Below are positions 40,676 to 49,368 of a stretch of 64,000 bases of DNA, piece after piece. This stretch comes from CAWJFP01 sp963842155 (GTDB taxonomy: Bacteria; Pseudomonadota; Alphaproteobacteria; JACZXZ01): positions 62,001-126,000 of the forward strand of contig CAWJFP010000004.1 of the NCBI GenBank assembly GCA_963842155.1, given 5' to 3'. Position numbers and translations under genes: made by a program. Position 1 is the stretch's first letter; each line of letters begins with the position of its first letter. The notes under the pieces are model-generated. The model made no database searches. It was given only the letters and a program-made list of their open reading frames with translations, and was not told where the DNA came from.

Positions 40676-43600
40676 TCAAGCCGTTATTTTCGCGCGATAA
40701 TTATCGAGCAACGCAGCCGGCAGCGCCATGAGTCGCGGCCCATCGGTCCACAGCAACAGGCAGCGCACCTTCTTGCCCGGGTAGATTTTCTCCAGGAGCG
40801 CGCGGTAGGCGGCCATCTGGCCGAGATAGAGCGGCGCTACCGCTGCGGCCGAATCGGGCGGCGGGCGGTTGGTCTTGTAGTCGACGATCAGCACCTCCTC
40901 CTCCGTCACCACCAGGCGGTCCACCTGGCCCGCGACGATGCGATCGCCGACAAGCCCGGTGAGCGGCACCTCGGCGCGCGAGCCGGGAGCAAAGAGGGGC
41001 GCGAATTCGGGGGCGCCGAGGACGGCGAGCGTCTCGGCCATGAGCTCGGCCTGCAGCGCCTTGGGAAGCGCGAAAGCGGCCCGCGCGAGGAAGCGCCGGC
41101 AGGCCGCTTTGCGCGCGCGGGTCGGCAGCTCGGGCAGGGCCTCCAGCAGCCGGTGGATCATTAGGCCACGGCGAAAGCGCGCGCCCTGGTCGGGGCCCAG
41201 CGGGGAGTAGATCGCCGGCTCCTCCGCCTCCGGCCGCGAGGGCGCCAAGGGCCGCGCCGGCTTGGGCTCGGGCGGCGGCGGGCGCAAGGCCCAGCCGGGC
41301 AAAGGCTCGGGCTTGCTCTCTTCGGAGATGCCGCGGCGCCGGCGCTCCGGTGCGGTCGTCTGAGGCGAGAGATGGCGCAGCCCCTCGCCCGCCCAGCCGT
41401 CGGCGATCTCTCCTCGGCAGTCGAAAGCGAACGGCTCGGCCAGCCCGGCGAGGCCTGCGCGCACCAGATCGTACCAGCAGCCCGCGGGCGGGCCGCGCCG
41501 CCCCTCCCAGCCGCAGACATAGAGCCGGTCGGCGGCGCGCGTCATGGCGACATAAAGCAGCCGGCGATATTCCTGATCGCGCTTGTGCTCGGCAAGCGCG
41601 CGCAGCGTTTGCGCCAGCGCTCCCTCATGCGCGCGGCGCGGCGGCCAAAGCAGCCCGCCCTCGCCCTCGTCGAGCCAGAGGAGATGCGGGCTTTGCGTCG
41701 GCGGCTGCATCGTATCGGGCAGGATCACGATCGGCGCCTCGAGGCCCTTGGCGCCATGCACCGTCATCACCCGCACCTCGTCGCGCGCGCTCGCTTCCGG
41801 GTCGCGCTTGATCTCGGCCTGGCCCGATTCGAGCCAATGGACGAAGCCCTGCAAGGAGGGCGAGTGGCCGCGCTCGTAATCGAGCGCGAGTTGCAGCAGC
41901 TCGTCGAGCGGCTCCTCCGCGTCGGGCCCGAGACGGGCGACGAGGCGCCGCCGTCCGCTCGGCTGCTCGGGCGCGCCGTCCGAGCCCAGGATCGCGGCGA
42001 GGAGCTCGAAGGGCGGCGTGAAATCGACCCGCCGCAAGAGGCCCGCGAGATAATCGCGCGCCGCCGCGAGGGCCGGGTCCCCGGCCGCGCGTTGCCCGAG
42101 CGCGCGCCAGAGGGTTCCGCCGCGGCCATGGCAGAGCAGCAGAAGCTGCTCCTCGCTCAAGCCCACAAGCGGGCTCTTGAGCACGCAGGCAAGCGAGAGA
42201 TCGTCCTCGGGCAGCAGCAGGAAGCGCGCGAGCGCGAGCACGTCCATGACCGCGAGCTGGTCGGTCAGCACCATGCGGTCGATGCCGGCGACCGGCACGG
42301 AGGCGGCCTTGAGGGCGCGGATCAGCTCCTCGACGAAGATATCGCGCCGGCGCACCAGCACCATGACGTCGCCCGCATGGATCGGCCGGTCCTCCGAGGC
42401 CAGCCGCTTGCCGCCGTCGATCCAGCCCTTGATGCGCCGCGCGATCAGCGCTGCCAGGCGCGCGGGCGGCGAATCGGCGGGCTCGCGGCGGAGCGGCGGG
42501 GTCCAAGGCGCCGTCGCCGGTCGTTCGCGCGGCCGCACCGGCGGCCAGAGCTCGACGACGCCTGCCTGGCCCGCGCGGCTGGCGCGATGATGCAGGCGCT
42601 CGCCCGATGCCGCCACGCCGTCGGCCGCCTCGGGCCGCGCGAAGACGGCATCGATCGCGCTCAGGATGGCCGGCGTCGAGCGGAACGACATGTCGAGCGC
42701 AAGGGCGCGCCAGCGCTGTTGCGCCTCGCGCGCCTTGGCTGCGAAATGCTCGCGCATGCCGTCGAAGGCGGCGGGATCGGCGCGCTGGAAGCTGAAGATC
42801 GATTGCTTGGCGTCGCCCACGGCGAAGAGCGTGCGCCCCACCTCGCGCGCCCCCTCGCCCGCGAATAGCTCGTCGGCCAGCCGCGCTACCACCTGCCATT
42901 GATCGGGGTTGGTGTCCTGCGCCTCGTCGATGAGGATGTGGTCGAGCCCCTGGTCGAGCTTGTAGAGCACCCAATCGGCGCCGCGCCGCTCGAGGAGACG
43001 CTTGCGTCTCCAGGATGAGATCGTCGTAGTCGAGCAAAGCACGTGCTGCCTTGTGCCGGTCGTATGATTTAAGCACGGCGCCCGAGATGCGCATGAGCGC
43101 GGCACTCGCTTCGGCGGTGACGGCGGCTTGGAGGCGCTCGATGAGCGCAATCAGCCGCTCGGCCTCGGCGCGCAGCGCCTCGCCGGCGGCGGGCGAGGAT
43201 TTGAGCAGTGCGGCGCTCGCCAGCGCCTTGCGCACGATCCCCTCCTCGGTCAGGAACTGCTTCTTGTAGCGCTCGAAGGCGGCGGCGCGCCCCTCGGGAG
43301 CGGCCAGCCATTCGGCGATCGTCCTGGCGCGCGCGCAATCGCTCTCCGAGCCGAGCGCGAGCGATTTGGCGGCGGCGGCGAGCCCGCGCTTGTCGAAGGC
43401 GCCTGCGCCGCAGGCGCGGCGCAGGATGCGCGCGACGGTCATCCCCGGCCGCAAGCCGAGCCTGCGCCAGATCGCGGCGACGGCGCGCTCGAGCCCGCCC
43501 GCCTTCTCGATCGCGCGCGCGAGCCGCCCGCGCTCGCTCGCGATCTCGGCCATGAGCGAATGGAAGCTGTCTTCGTGGAGATGGCCGGTCACCACGGCGA

Positions 43601-44144
43601 GCGCCGCGGCGAGCTTGTCGTTGTCGCCGCGCCGCGCATGGGCCAGCACCTCGTCGCGCGCCGCCTCCATGAGCTCGGCGGCGCTGCGCTCGTCCATCAC
43701 CTCGAAATGCGGCGCGAGCCCCGCCTCGAGCGGAAAGCGCCGCAATACCGACTGGCAGAAGGCGTGGATGGTCTCGATCTTGAGCCCGCCGGGCGCGTCG
43801 ACCACGCGGGCGAAGAGCCGCCGGGCGCGCTCCAGCAGATCGCCCTGCGCCGTCATGCCGGTGAGCCCGGCCAGGTCGGCGGCGAGCCTCGCGTCCGGCA
43901 TCGCCGCCCAGTCGCCGAGGCGGAGTGCGATGCGGTTCGCCATCTCCGCCGCCGCCGCCTTGGTGAAGGTGAGGCACAGGATGCGGGTCGGCGGCGTGCC
44001 GGCGAGCAAGAGGCTCAGCACGCGGCCGGTGAGCACGGTCGTCTTGCCGGTGCCGGCCGAGGCCGCGACCCAGACCGACGCCTCGGGCGCCGCCGCCTCA
44101 TGCTGGGCGCGGCGGGCCTCGGCCTCTTGCGCGAGCGCGCTCAT
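40676..44144 (-). CDS. addA: Double-strand break repair helicase-nuclease AddA, with a single-base frameshift
   Basis: Read from ATG 44144. Walker A is AASAGTGKTTVLTGRVL, then LCLTFTKAAAAEMANRI. Near 43000-43008 the frame breaks: DYDDLILET continues only in another frame as RLLERRGADWVLYKLDQGLDHILIDEAQDT, GDAKQSIFSFQRAD, MTVHGAKGLEAP, and the C-terminal nuclease motif LIVDYKTNRPP. One extra base, in a perfect inverted repeat, explains it; corrected length is 1155 residues, normal for AddA. With AddB it processes broken DNA ends for RecA. A sequencing error is more likely than loss, because both halves are otherwise intact. Confidence 0.88.
42994..43011. repeat. Perfect inverted repeat at the addA frameshift
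   Basis: GGAGACGC at 42994-43001 and GCGTCTCC at 43004-43011 with a 2-base spacer. The extra base of addA falls within or beside this hairpin, a structure prone to both replication slips and read errors. Confidence 0.7.
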
Positions 44145-47107
44145 CCCTCGCCCTCGCCGCCGAGCGCAGACCATTCCTTGACGCGGGCGAGATGGATGTA
44201 GTCGCTATAGGGCGGCGCCTGCTCGGGCCGCGGCCGCGCGGCGTAGGACGTCGCCTCCTCGTCGAAGGCGGCGACGAGAGCGGCCAGCCCCTCGCGCGCC
44301 TCCCGCGCCAGGCGCCGCGCATCACCCTTGAGCGGCTTCACCTCGCCGGGAGGCTCGCCGCCGGAGAGACGCCAGAAGGCCAGCTCGGCGACCGGCGCCG
44401 CCGCGACGGCCGGGAAGGCGCCCGCCTCCGCCATCGCCGCCTCGAGCGCCAATTGCGGCGCGAAGCCCGAGGCGACGTCGCCTGCGCTTGGGAGCTGGCC
44501 GGTCTTGTAGTCGATGATGGCGAGACCGCCTTCGGCCAGCCGGTCGATGCGGTCGGCGCGGCCGAAGAGTCGAAAGGGCCCCCGGGGTCCGCCGAGTACA
44601 AGCTCGCCTGCGACCTCGCTATGGACCGCGGCGACCAGCATCCGCCGCGCCCGCTCATGCGCGACGAACCAGGCGGCGATGCGCTCGAAACGCGGCCACC
44701 AGAAGGCGCGCACGCCCGGGCGCTCCAACGCCTTGCCGAAGGCCTCAGCGCCCAAGGCGAGCAGCCGTTCGACGGCGTTCTCGGGCAGCTCGTGCGGATG
44801 TTCGGCGAGAAAGCGGTCGAGCGCGCGATGAATGAAGCTGCCGCGATCCGCGGCACTGGGATCCTCGTCGAGCGGATCGAGCGGCCGCAGCCGCAGCACA
44901 TGGCGCGCATAGATGGCGTAGGGGTCGCGCAGCCAGCTCTCGATCTCGGTGACTGAGAGACGGCGCGGGCGCCATTCGACCGGCGGCTTGGGTGCCGGCG
45001 GCGGCAACGGCTTTGCCGGACCCTCGGGCCTGTCGAGGCCGCGTTGCCAGCCGAGCCAACGGGCCGCCCGGATCGCGCGCGGCTCGCCACCCGCCGCACT
45101 TATAAGGCTATCCAGCCGCAAGAGCCAGCGCGCCGGCACGGTCGGGTTGCCCTCGCTCTTGAGCGCGCGGGTCAACGCCAGCGTGGGTGCCGAGGCGGCT
45201 TGCGCGAAATCATGCGCCGAGAGGCCGATCCGCCGCTCGGGCTGGGGCAGGCCGAAATCGCGCCGCATGGGGCGCGACATCCAGGGATCGGCCAGGGTCT
45301 CGGGCGGCCAGCTCCCCTCGTTGAGCCCGCCCAGGATGACGAGGTCGGCATGCTGCAGCCGCGCCTCGAGCGGGCCCCAGATGGCGAGACGCGGATGACG
45401 GCCGTAACGCGGGCGCGAGACATGGCCGTCGAGAAGGGAATCGAAGAAGCCGCCATAGGCCCATCCCGCCATGGCAGGGAAGCGGCCGGCGGCGCGGCCG
45501 AGCTCGGCCAGGAAGAGGGCCGCCTGCTCGCCCGCGTCGCCCGCCCAAAGCCGGTCGGCGCCGCTCGCCCCCTCGGCGGCGGCAAGCGCCTCCGCCGCCC
45601 CGACATGGGCGGCGATGAGGTGAGGCGCGCGAGCGCGATCCTCGAGGGTCAGCGCGGCGAAGGCGCCGAGCGCGCGATCGAGCCGGTCGATGAAGCGCCT
45701 GAGCATGTCGCGCTCGTCTTCGTCCTCGACCTCGCCGAGAGCCGCGCGCAGCCCCGCGAGCCCGGCCGCCGGGCGCGGCCCGCGCAGAAGCGCGAGCTCG
45801 AGCGCGCGCGCCTGGCCGCGGAACACGGCTGGGTCCAGGCCTGCCGCCGCAAGCGGATGCTTGAGGAGCGCCAGAAGCGGCAAGGGTGCGAACGCCTCCG
45901 ATGCGGCGGCTGCGACCAGCGAGAGGAAGCTGCCGGGCGGCGTCTTGGCGAGGGGGGTGCCGGCGGAATCATCGACCGCTATGCCCCAGCGCCGCAGCTC
46001 GGCCGCCACGCGCCGGGCGAGGGCGCGATCGAGCGTCACGAGGGCGGCCGTGCGGCCGTCGGTCTCCAGAGCGTCGCGCATCAGGAGCGCCACCACCCCC
46101 GCCTCCTCGCGCGGGGTCGGACAATCGATGCGGCTGATGCCCTCCAGCGCATCCTCGGGCAGCGCGCCGAGGCGCCGCCAGGCATCGGTGCTTTCGGCGG
46201 GGCGCATGGCTTGCGCGATCAGCCAGGCGCGCGCGCGCGGCGTCGCCGACAAGCCTTGAGCGGGCCAATCCGCCACGTCGCGGCGCTCGATGCCGAGCCG
46301 CTCGAGCAGCAGCTTGAGGCCGAACTGTGGATGGGAGGGCTCGAGCTTCTCCCAAGCTTCGGCCTCGGTGTCGCGGTCGAGCCCTGGCAGGACCAGGCGC
46401 CCGGCGGGAAGCCGGGCGATCAGCGCCAGAAGATCGGCGGTCGCCGGTATGCTGCCGGTGGAGCCGGCCGCGATCACCGGGTCGGTGGGCGGCTGCGCCT
46501 GCCATTGCGCGGTGCGCGCCTCGATAAGGCGGTTGCGCCGGTTGGCAGGATCGAGCGCGCCTTCCACCGCCAGCACTTTCGGCCAGGCCTCGGTGACGAT
46601 GCGCAGGAACTCGAGCGTGATCTGCCAATGCTCGGCATAGCGCGCGGGCACCAGCTCGGCGAGCCGCTCGAAGCCGAGCCCCTCGGTCTCCACCTGGTCG
46701 AGCAAGCGGGCGAGCTCGGCCGCGAGGCGGACGGCCTGCTCGACCGTGCGTCCGCCCTGCTCCAGGACGAGCTCCCCGAGCAGCAGACGCCGGCGCATCT
46801 CCGGGATCGCGGGCGGCAGATCGAGCGTGTTGTCGGCGAAGGCACCGTCGTCGGCCGCGAGATCGAAGCCGTCCTCGTCGATATCGCCGATGGGAGTGAG
46901 GCGCGGGAGCAGCAAGGGCTTGCCACCGGTGCGGCGCAGGAAGGCCTCGCGCAGGCTGCGGCAAGCGCGCCGGGTCGGCAACAACACCGTGACGCGGCTC
47001 AGGCTCAGCGCATCCGCGCCCGCCTCGGCGAGCAGCCCCGCCGCGAGCGCATCCACGAATGGAACGCCCGGCGGGATGGTGAAGACCCGCGGGCGCGCGC
47101 CGCTCAT
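44141..47107 (-). CDS. addB: Double-strand break repair protein AddB
   Basis: A 988-residue partner of AddA. The N-terminus (VFTIPPGVPFVDALAAGLL, VLLPTRRACRSLREAF) has the degenerate Walker A-type region of alphaproteobacterial AddB. The C-terminal PD-(D/E)XK nuclease includes VTEIESWLRDPYAIYARHVL and LAIIDYKTGQLPSAGDV with the catalytic Asp-Lys. The start overlaps the murU stop and its end overlaps addA by 4 nt, so expression is coupled. Together they resect double-strand breaks. Confidence 0.92.
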   Translation of the reverse strand: MSGARPRVFTIPPGVPFVDALAAGLLAEAGADALSLSRVTVLLPTRRACRSLREAFLRRTGGKPLLLPRLTPIGDIDEDGFDLAADDGAFADNTLDLPPAIPEMRRRLLLGELVLEQGGRTVEQAVRLAAELARLLDQVETEGLGFERLAELVPARYAEHWQITLEFLRIVTEAWPKVLAVEGALDPANRRNRLIEARTAQWQAQPPTDPVIAAGSTGSIPATADLLALIARLPAGRLVLPGLDRDTEAEAWEKLEPSHPQFGLKLLLERLGIERRDVADWPAQGLSATPRARAWLIAQAMRPAESTDAWRRLGALPEDALEGISRIDCPTPREEAGVVALLMRDALETDGRTAALVTLDRALARRVAAELRRWGIAVDDSAGTPLAKTPPGSFLSLVAAAASEAFAPLPLLALLKHPLAAAGLDPAVFRGQARALELALLRGPRPAAGLAGLRAALGEVEDEDERDMLRRFIDRLDRALGAFAALTLEDRARAPHLIAAHVGAAEALAAAEGASGADRLWAGDAGEQAALFLAELGRAAGRFPAMAGWAYGGFFDSLLDGHVSRPRYGRHPRLAIWGPLEARLQHADLVILGGLNEGSWPPETLADPWMSRPMRRDFGLPQPERRIGLSAHDFAQAASAPTLALTRALKSEGNPTVPARWLLRLDSLISAAGGEPRAIRAARWLGWQRGLDRPEGPAKPLPPPAPKPPVEWRPRRLSVTEIESWLRDPYAIYARHVLRLRPLDPLDEDPSAADRGSFIHRALDRFLAEHPHELPENAVERLLALGAEAFGKALERPGVRAFWWPRFERIAAWFVAHERARRMLVAAVHSEVAGELVLGGPRGPFRLFGRADRIDRLAEGGLAIIDYKTGQLPSAGDVASGFAPQLALEAAMAEAGAFPAVAAAPVAELAFWRLSGGEPPGEVKPLKGDARRLAREAREGLAALVAAFDEEATSYAARPRPEQAPPYSDYIHLARVKEWSALGGEGEG

Positions 47108-47856
47108 CCGCGGCTCCCGCGCGCCGGCTCGGCCGCCGCGAGCGCGGCCAGAGCGCGCTCGGCAAGGGCGAGCGCCTGCGGCGTGCCGACATGGAAATAG
47201 GCGCCGTCATGGAGCCGCGCGAAGAGTCGGCCGCGGGCGAGCGCCTTGTCGTAGAGCAGGTTGAGCGAGAAAGGGACGACGGCGACGCCCTCGAACAAGC
47301 GCTCGGAAAGGAGCTGTAGTCCGGTGAAGAGATAGGGCGCGCTCGCATCGGCGCCGCGCCGCCGCGGGCGCCCGTCCGCCTCGAGATAGAAATCGCCCGG
47401 GCCCTCATGGCCGACGGCGCCGGCGCAAGGCGTGAGCAGCAGAAGCGCGTCCATGCGCCGGTCGTCCCAGCGCGCCGCCAGCGCGAGAAGCGTGTCGCGC
47501 GCGCCGTCGAGCCACAAGGCGTCGCCATTGACGACATAGAACGGACCGGGCCGCAGCAAGGGGAGCGCGTTCGCCACTCCGCCGCCCGTATCGAGGAGCT
47601 CGACCTCGCGCAGCAGGGTGACCGGCGGCGCAGTGCGCGCGGCGAGATGACGCGCGATTTCGTCGGCCCGATGGTGGGCGTTGACGATCACCCGCTCGAC
47701 CGAGGCGGCCGCGAGCCGGTCGAGCGCCCGGTCGAGCAGGCTGCGGCCTGCGACGGGCAGAAGCGGCTTGGGCAAACGCAAGCTGAGCGGCCTCATGCGC
47801 TTGCCGAGCCCCGCCGCAAGCAGCATGGCGCGCCGTGGAATGGCGGACTCGGCCAT
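47104..47856 (-). CDS. murU: Sugar-1-phosphate nucleotidyltransferase, MurU-like
   Basis: A 250-residue nucleotidyltransferase with AMLLAAGLGKRMRPLS (nucleotide loop GLGxRMRP), LPKPLLPVAGRSLLDRAL and VNGDALWLDG. Length is well below the GlmU type and fits MurU, which makes UDP-MurNAc from MurNAc-1-phosphate in cell-wall recycling. The AmgK-like kinase gene 2 nt upstream, which would supply that substrate, supports the call. A mannose-1-phosphate guanylyltransferase role cannot be excluded by sequence alone. Confidence 0.85.
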   Translation of the reverse strand: MAESAIPRRAMLLAAGLGKRMRPLSLRLPKPLLPVAGRSLLDRALDRLAAASVERVIVNAHHRADEIARHLAARTAPPVTLLREVELLDTGGGVANALPLLRPGPFYVVNGDALWLDGARDTLLALAARWDDRRMDALLLLTPCAGAVGHEGPGDFYLEADGRPRRRGADASAPYLFTGLQLLSERLFEGVAVVPFSLNLLYDKALARGRLFARLHDGAYFHVGTPQALALAERALAALAAAEPARGSRG

Positions 47857-47858
47857 GG

Positions 47859-48863
47859 TCAAGCCGCGATCTCGGGGATGCGCCGCATAGCTCGCGGCAC
47901 ATGGCAATCGAGCCAGCCGGCGAGGGGGCCCAGCGCGGGATGCGCGACCGCCTGCTCGACCATGCGCCAGAGCCGCGGAATATGACGCAGATAGCCGGGC
48001 TTGTGGTCGCGCAGGCAAAGACGGGTGAAGACGCCGATGATGCGGCAATTGCGCTGCGCGTTGCAGAAGGCGTAGGCGGCCTGGAAGGCGTCGCGGTCGA
48101 GCGCGGGGAAGGCGGCGAGATAGCGTGCGATCATCTCCGCCTTGAGCGCTGCGGGAACTTCGCGCCGCGCATCCTCGAGCAGCGAGGCGAGATCGTAGGT
48201 GACGGGCCCATGCAGCGCATCCTGGAAATCGAGCAGGCCGCAAGCGCCGACGCCGGCGCGCCCTGCGAGGCTCATCAGGTTGTCGGGGAAATAGTCGCGC
48301 AGCACCAGGCTCTGCGGCACGGCTTGCGTGAGCGGCGCCGTCGCGCGCATGGCCGCGAGATAGCTCGTCCGCAGGACGGCGGCCGAAGGCTCACCGCGGA
48401 CCGCCGGCAGATACCAGTCGGTCAAGAGGCAGGCCTCTTCGGCAAGACGCGCAGCGTCGTAGGCCGCGAGATCGAGCGCCCGCGCGCGGGGGTGGCGATG
48501 GAGCGCGATGAGCACGTCGGTAGCGAGCGCGTAAAGCACGGTGTGATCGCCCTCGCCATCGACCAGCCGCGCCATGCCGACGTCGCCGAAATCCTCGATG
48601 AGCAGCAGCCCGGCGGCCTCGTCGGACGCAAGGATCCGCGGCGCCGACAGGCCGAGCGAGGCGAGGTGCCGCGCAATGCGGACATAAGGCCCGACATCCT
48701 CATGGGGCGGCGGCGCGTCCATCAGCAGGACGCTTGCGCCGTCCTTGCCGGTGAGCCGCTCATAGTGACGGAACGAGGCGTCGCCCGCGAGCGGCCGACG
48801 CTGGGCGTCGCCCCAGCCCGAAGTCGCGAGGAAATCGGCGATCAGCGCGCTTCGCTCCTTCAC
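47859..48863 (-). CDS. amgK: Aminoglycoside phosphotransferase-family kinase, AmgK-like (anomeric MurNAc/GlcNAc kinase)
   Basis: A 334-residue APH-fold kinase starting at GTG 48863, which overlaps the tsaE stop by 4 nt. The catalytic loop is SLVLRDYFPDNLM with Asp and Asn, and the metal Asp is in CGLLDFQDALHGP. ASFRHYERL and LLLIEDFGDVGMARL are typical of the AmgK branch, not of antibiotic kinases. It phosphorylates recycled amino sugars for MurU, encoded next. Confidence 0.87.
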   Translation of the reverse strand: MKERSALIADFLATSGWGDAQRRPLAGDASFRHYERLTGKDGASVLLMDAPPPHEDVGPYVRIARHLASLGLSAPRILASDEAAGLLLIEDFGDVGMARLVDGEGDHTVLYALATDVLIALHRHPRARALDLAAYDAARLAEEACLLTDWYLPAVRGEPSAAVLRTSYLAAMRATAPLTQAVPQSLVLRDYFPDNLMSLAGRAGVGACGLLDFQDALHGPVTYDLASLLEDARREVPAALKAEMIARYLAAFPALDRDAFQAAYAFCNAQRNCRIIGVFTRLCLRDHKPGYLRHIPRLWRMVEQAVAHPALGPLAGWLDCHVPRAMRRIPEIAA

Positions 48864-49363
48864 CAGGCGAGCCCCTCGAGCCGCCTTGCCCAGCCGCCAT
48901 GTCCGACAAGCGCCGCGTCGCGCCCCGTGGTTCCCAGAGCGAAATCGAGCCGCAGATCGAGCCGCTCGGCCGGCAGCAGGGCGCCGAGCCGCTCCGGCCA
49001 TTCGATCAGGCAGATGCCCTCGGCCAAGGCCTCCTCGAGGCCGAGCTCGTAAACCTCCTCCGGCTTGACGATGCGGTAGAGATCGAAATGCCAGACCGGC
49101 GCGGGCGCGAGCTCGTAGAGCTGGACCAGGGTGAAGGTCGGACTCGGCACCTCCTCTCGCCCGCCAAGCGCGTCGATGAAGGCGCGGGCGAAAGTGGTCT
49201 TGCCGGCGCCGAGCGGGCCTTCGAGCGCGATCACGTCGCCTGGGCGCGCAAGCCTGGCGAGCGCGGCCGCGAGACGCGCGGTCGCGGCGAGGTCGGGCAG
49301 CGCCACGACGCGCCGCGCCTCGGCCGCCGCTTCCTGGGCGCTGATAGGCCGGCTGCTCCCCAT
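48860..49363 (-). CDS. tsaE: tRNA threonylcarbamoyladenosine biosynthesis ATPase TsaE
   Basis: A 167-residue protein from ATG 49363. Walker A is EGPLGAGKTTFARAF, followed by VPSPTFTLVQLYE and HFDLYRI, the TsaE signatures; WPERLG ends the core. It powers the TsaB-TsaD complex that makes t6A37 of ANN-decoding tRNAs. It lies 5 nt after divL on the same strand. Confidence 0.95.
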   Translation of the reverse strand: MGSSRPISAQEAAAEARRVVALPDLAATARLAAALARLARPGDVIALEGPLGAGKTTFARAFIDALGGREEVPSPTFTLVQLYELAPAPVWHFDLYRIVKPEEVYELGLEEALAEGICLIEWPERLGALLPAERLDLRLDFALGTTGRDAALVGHGGWARRLEGLAW

Positions 49364-49368
49364 TCTCC

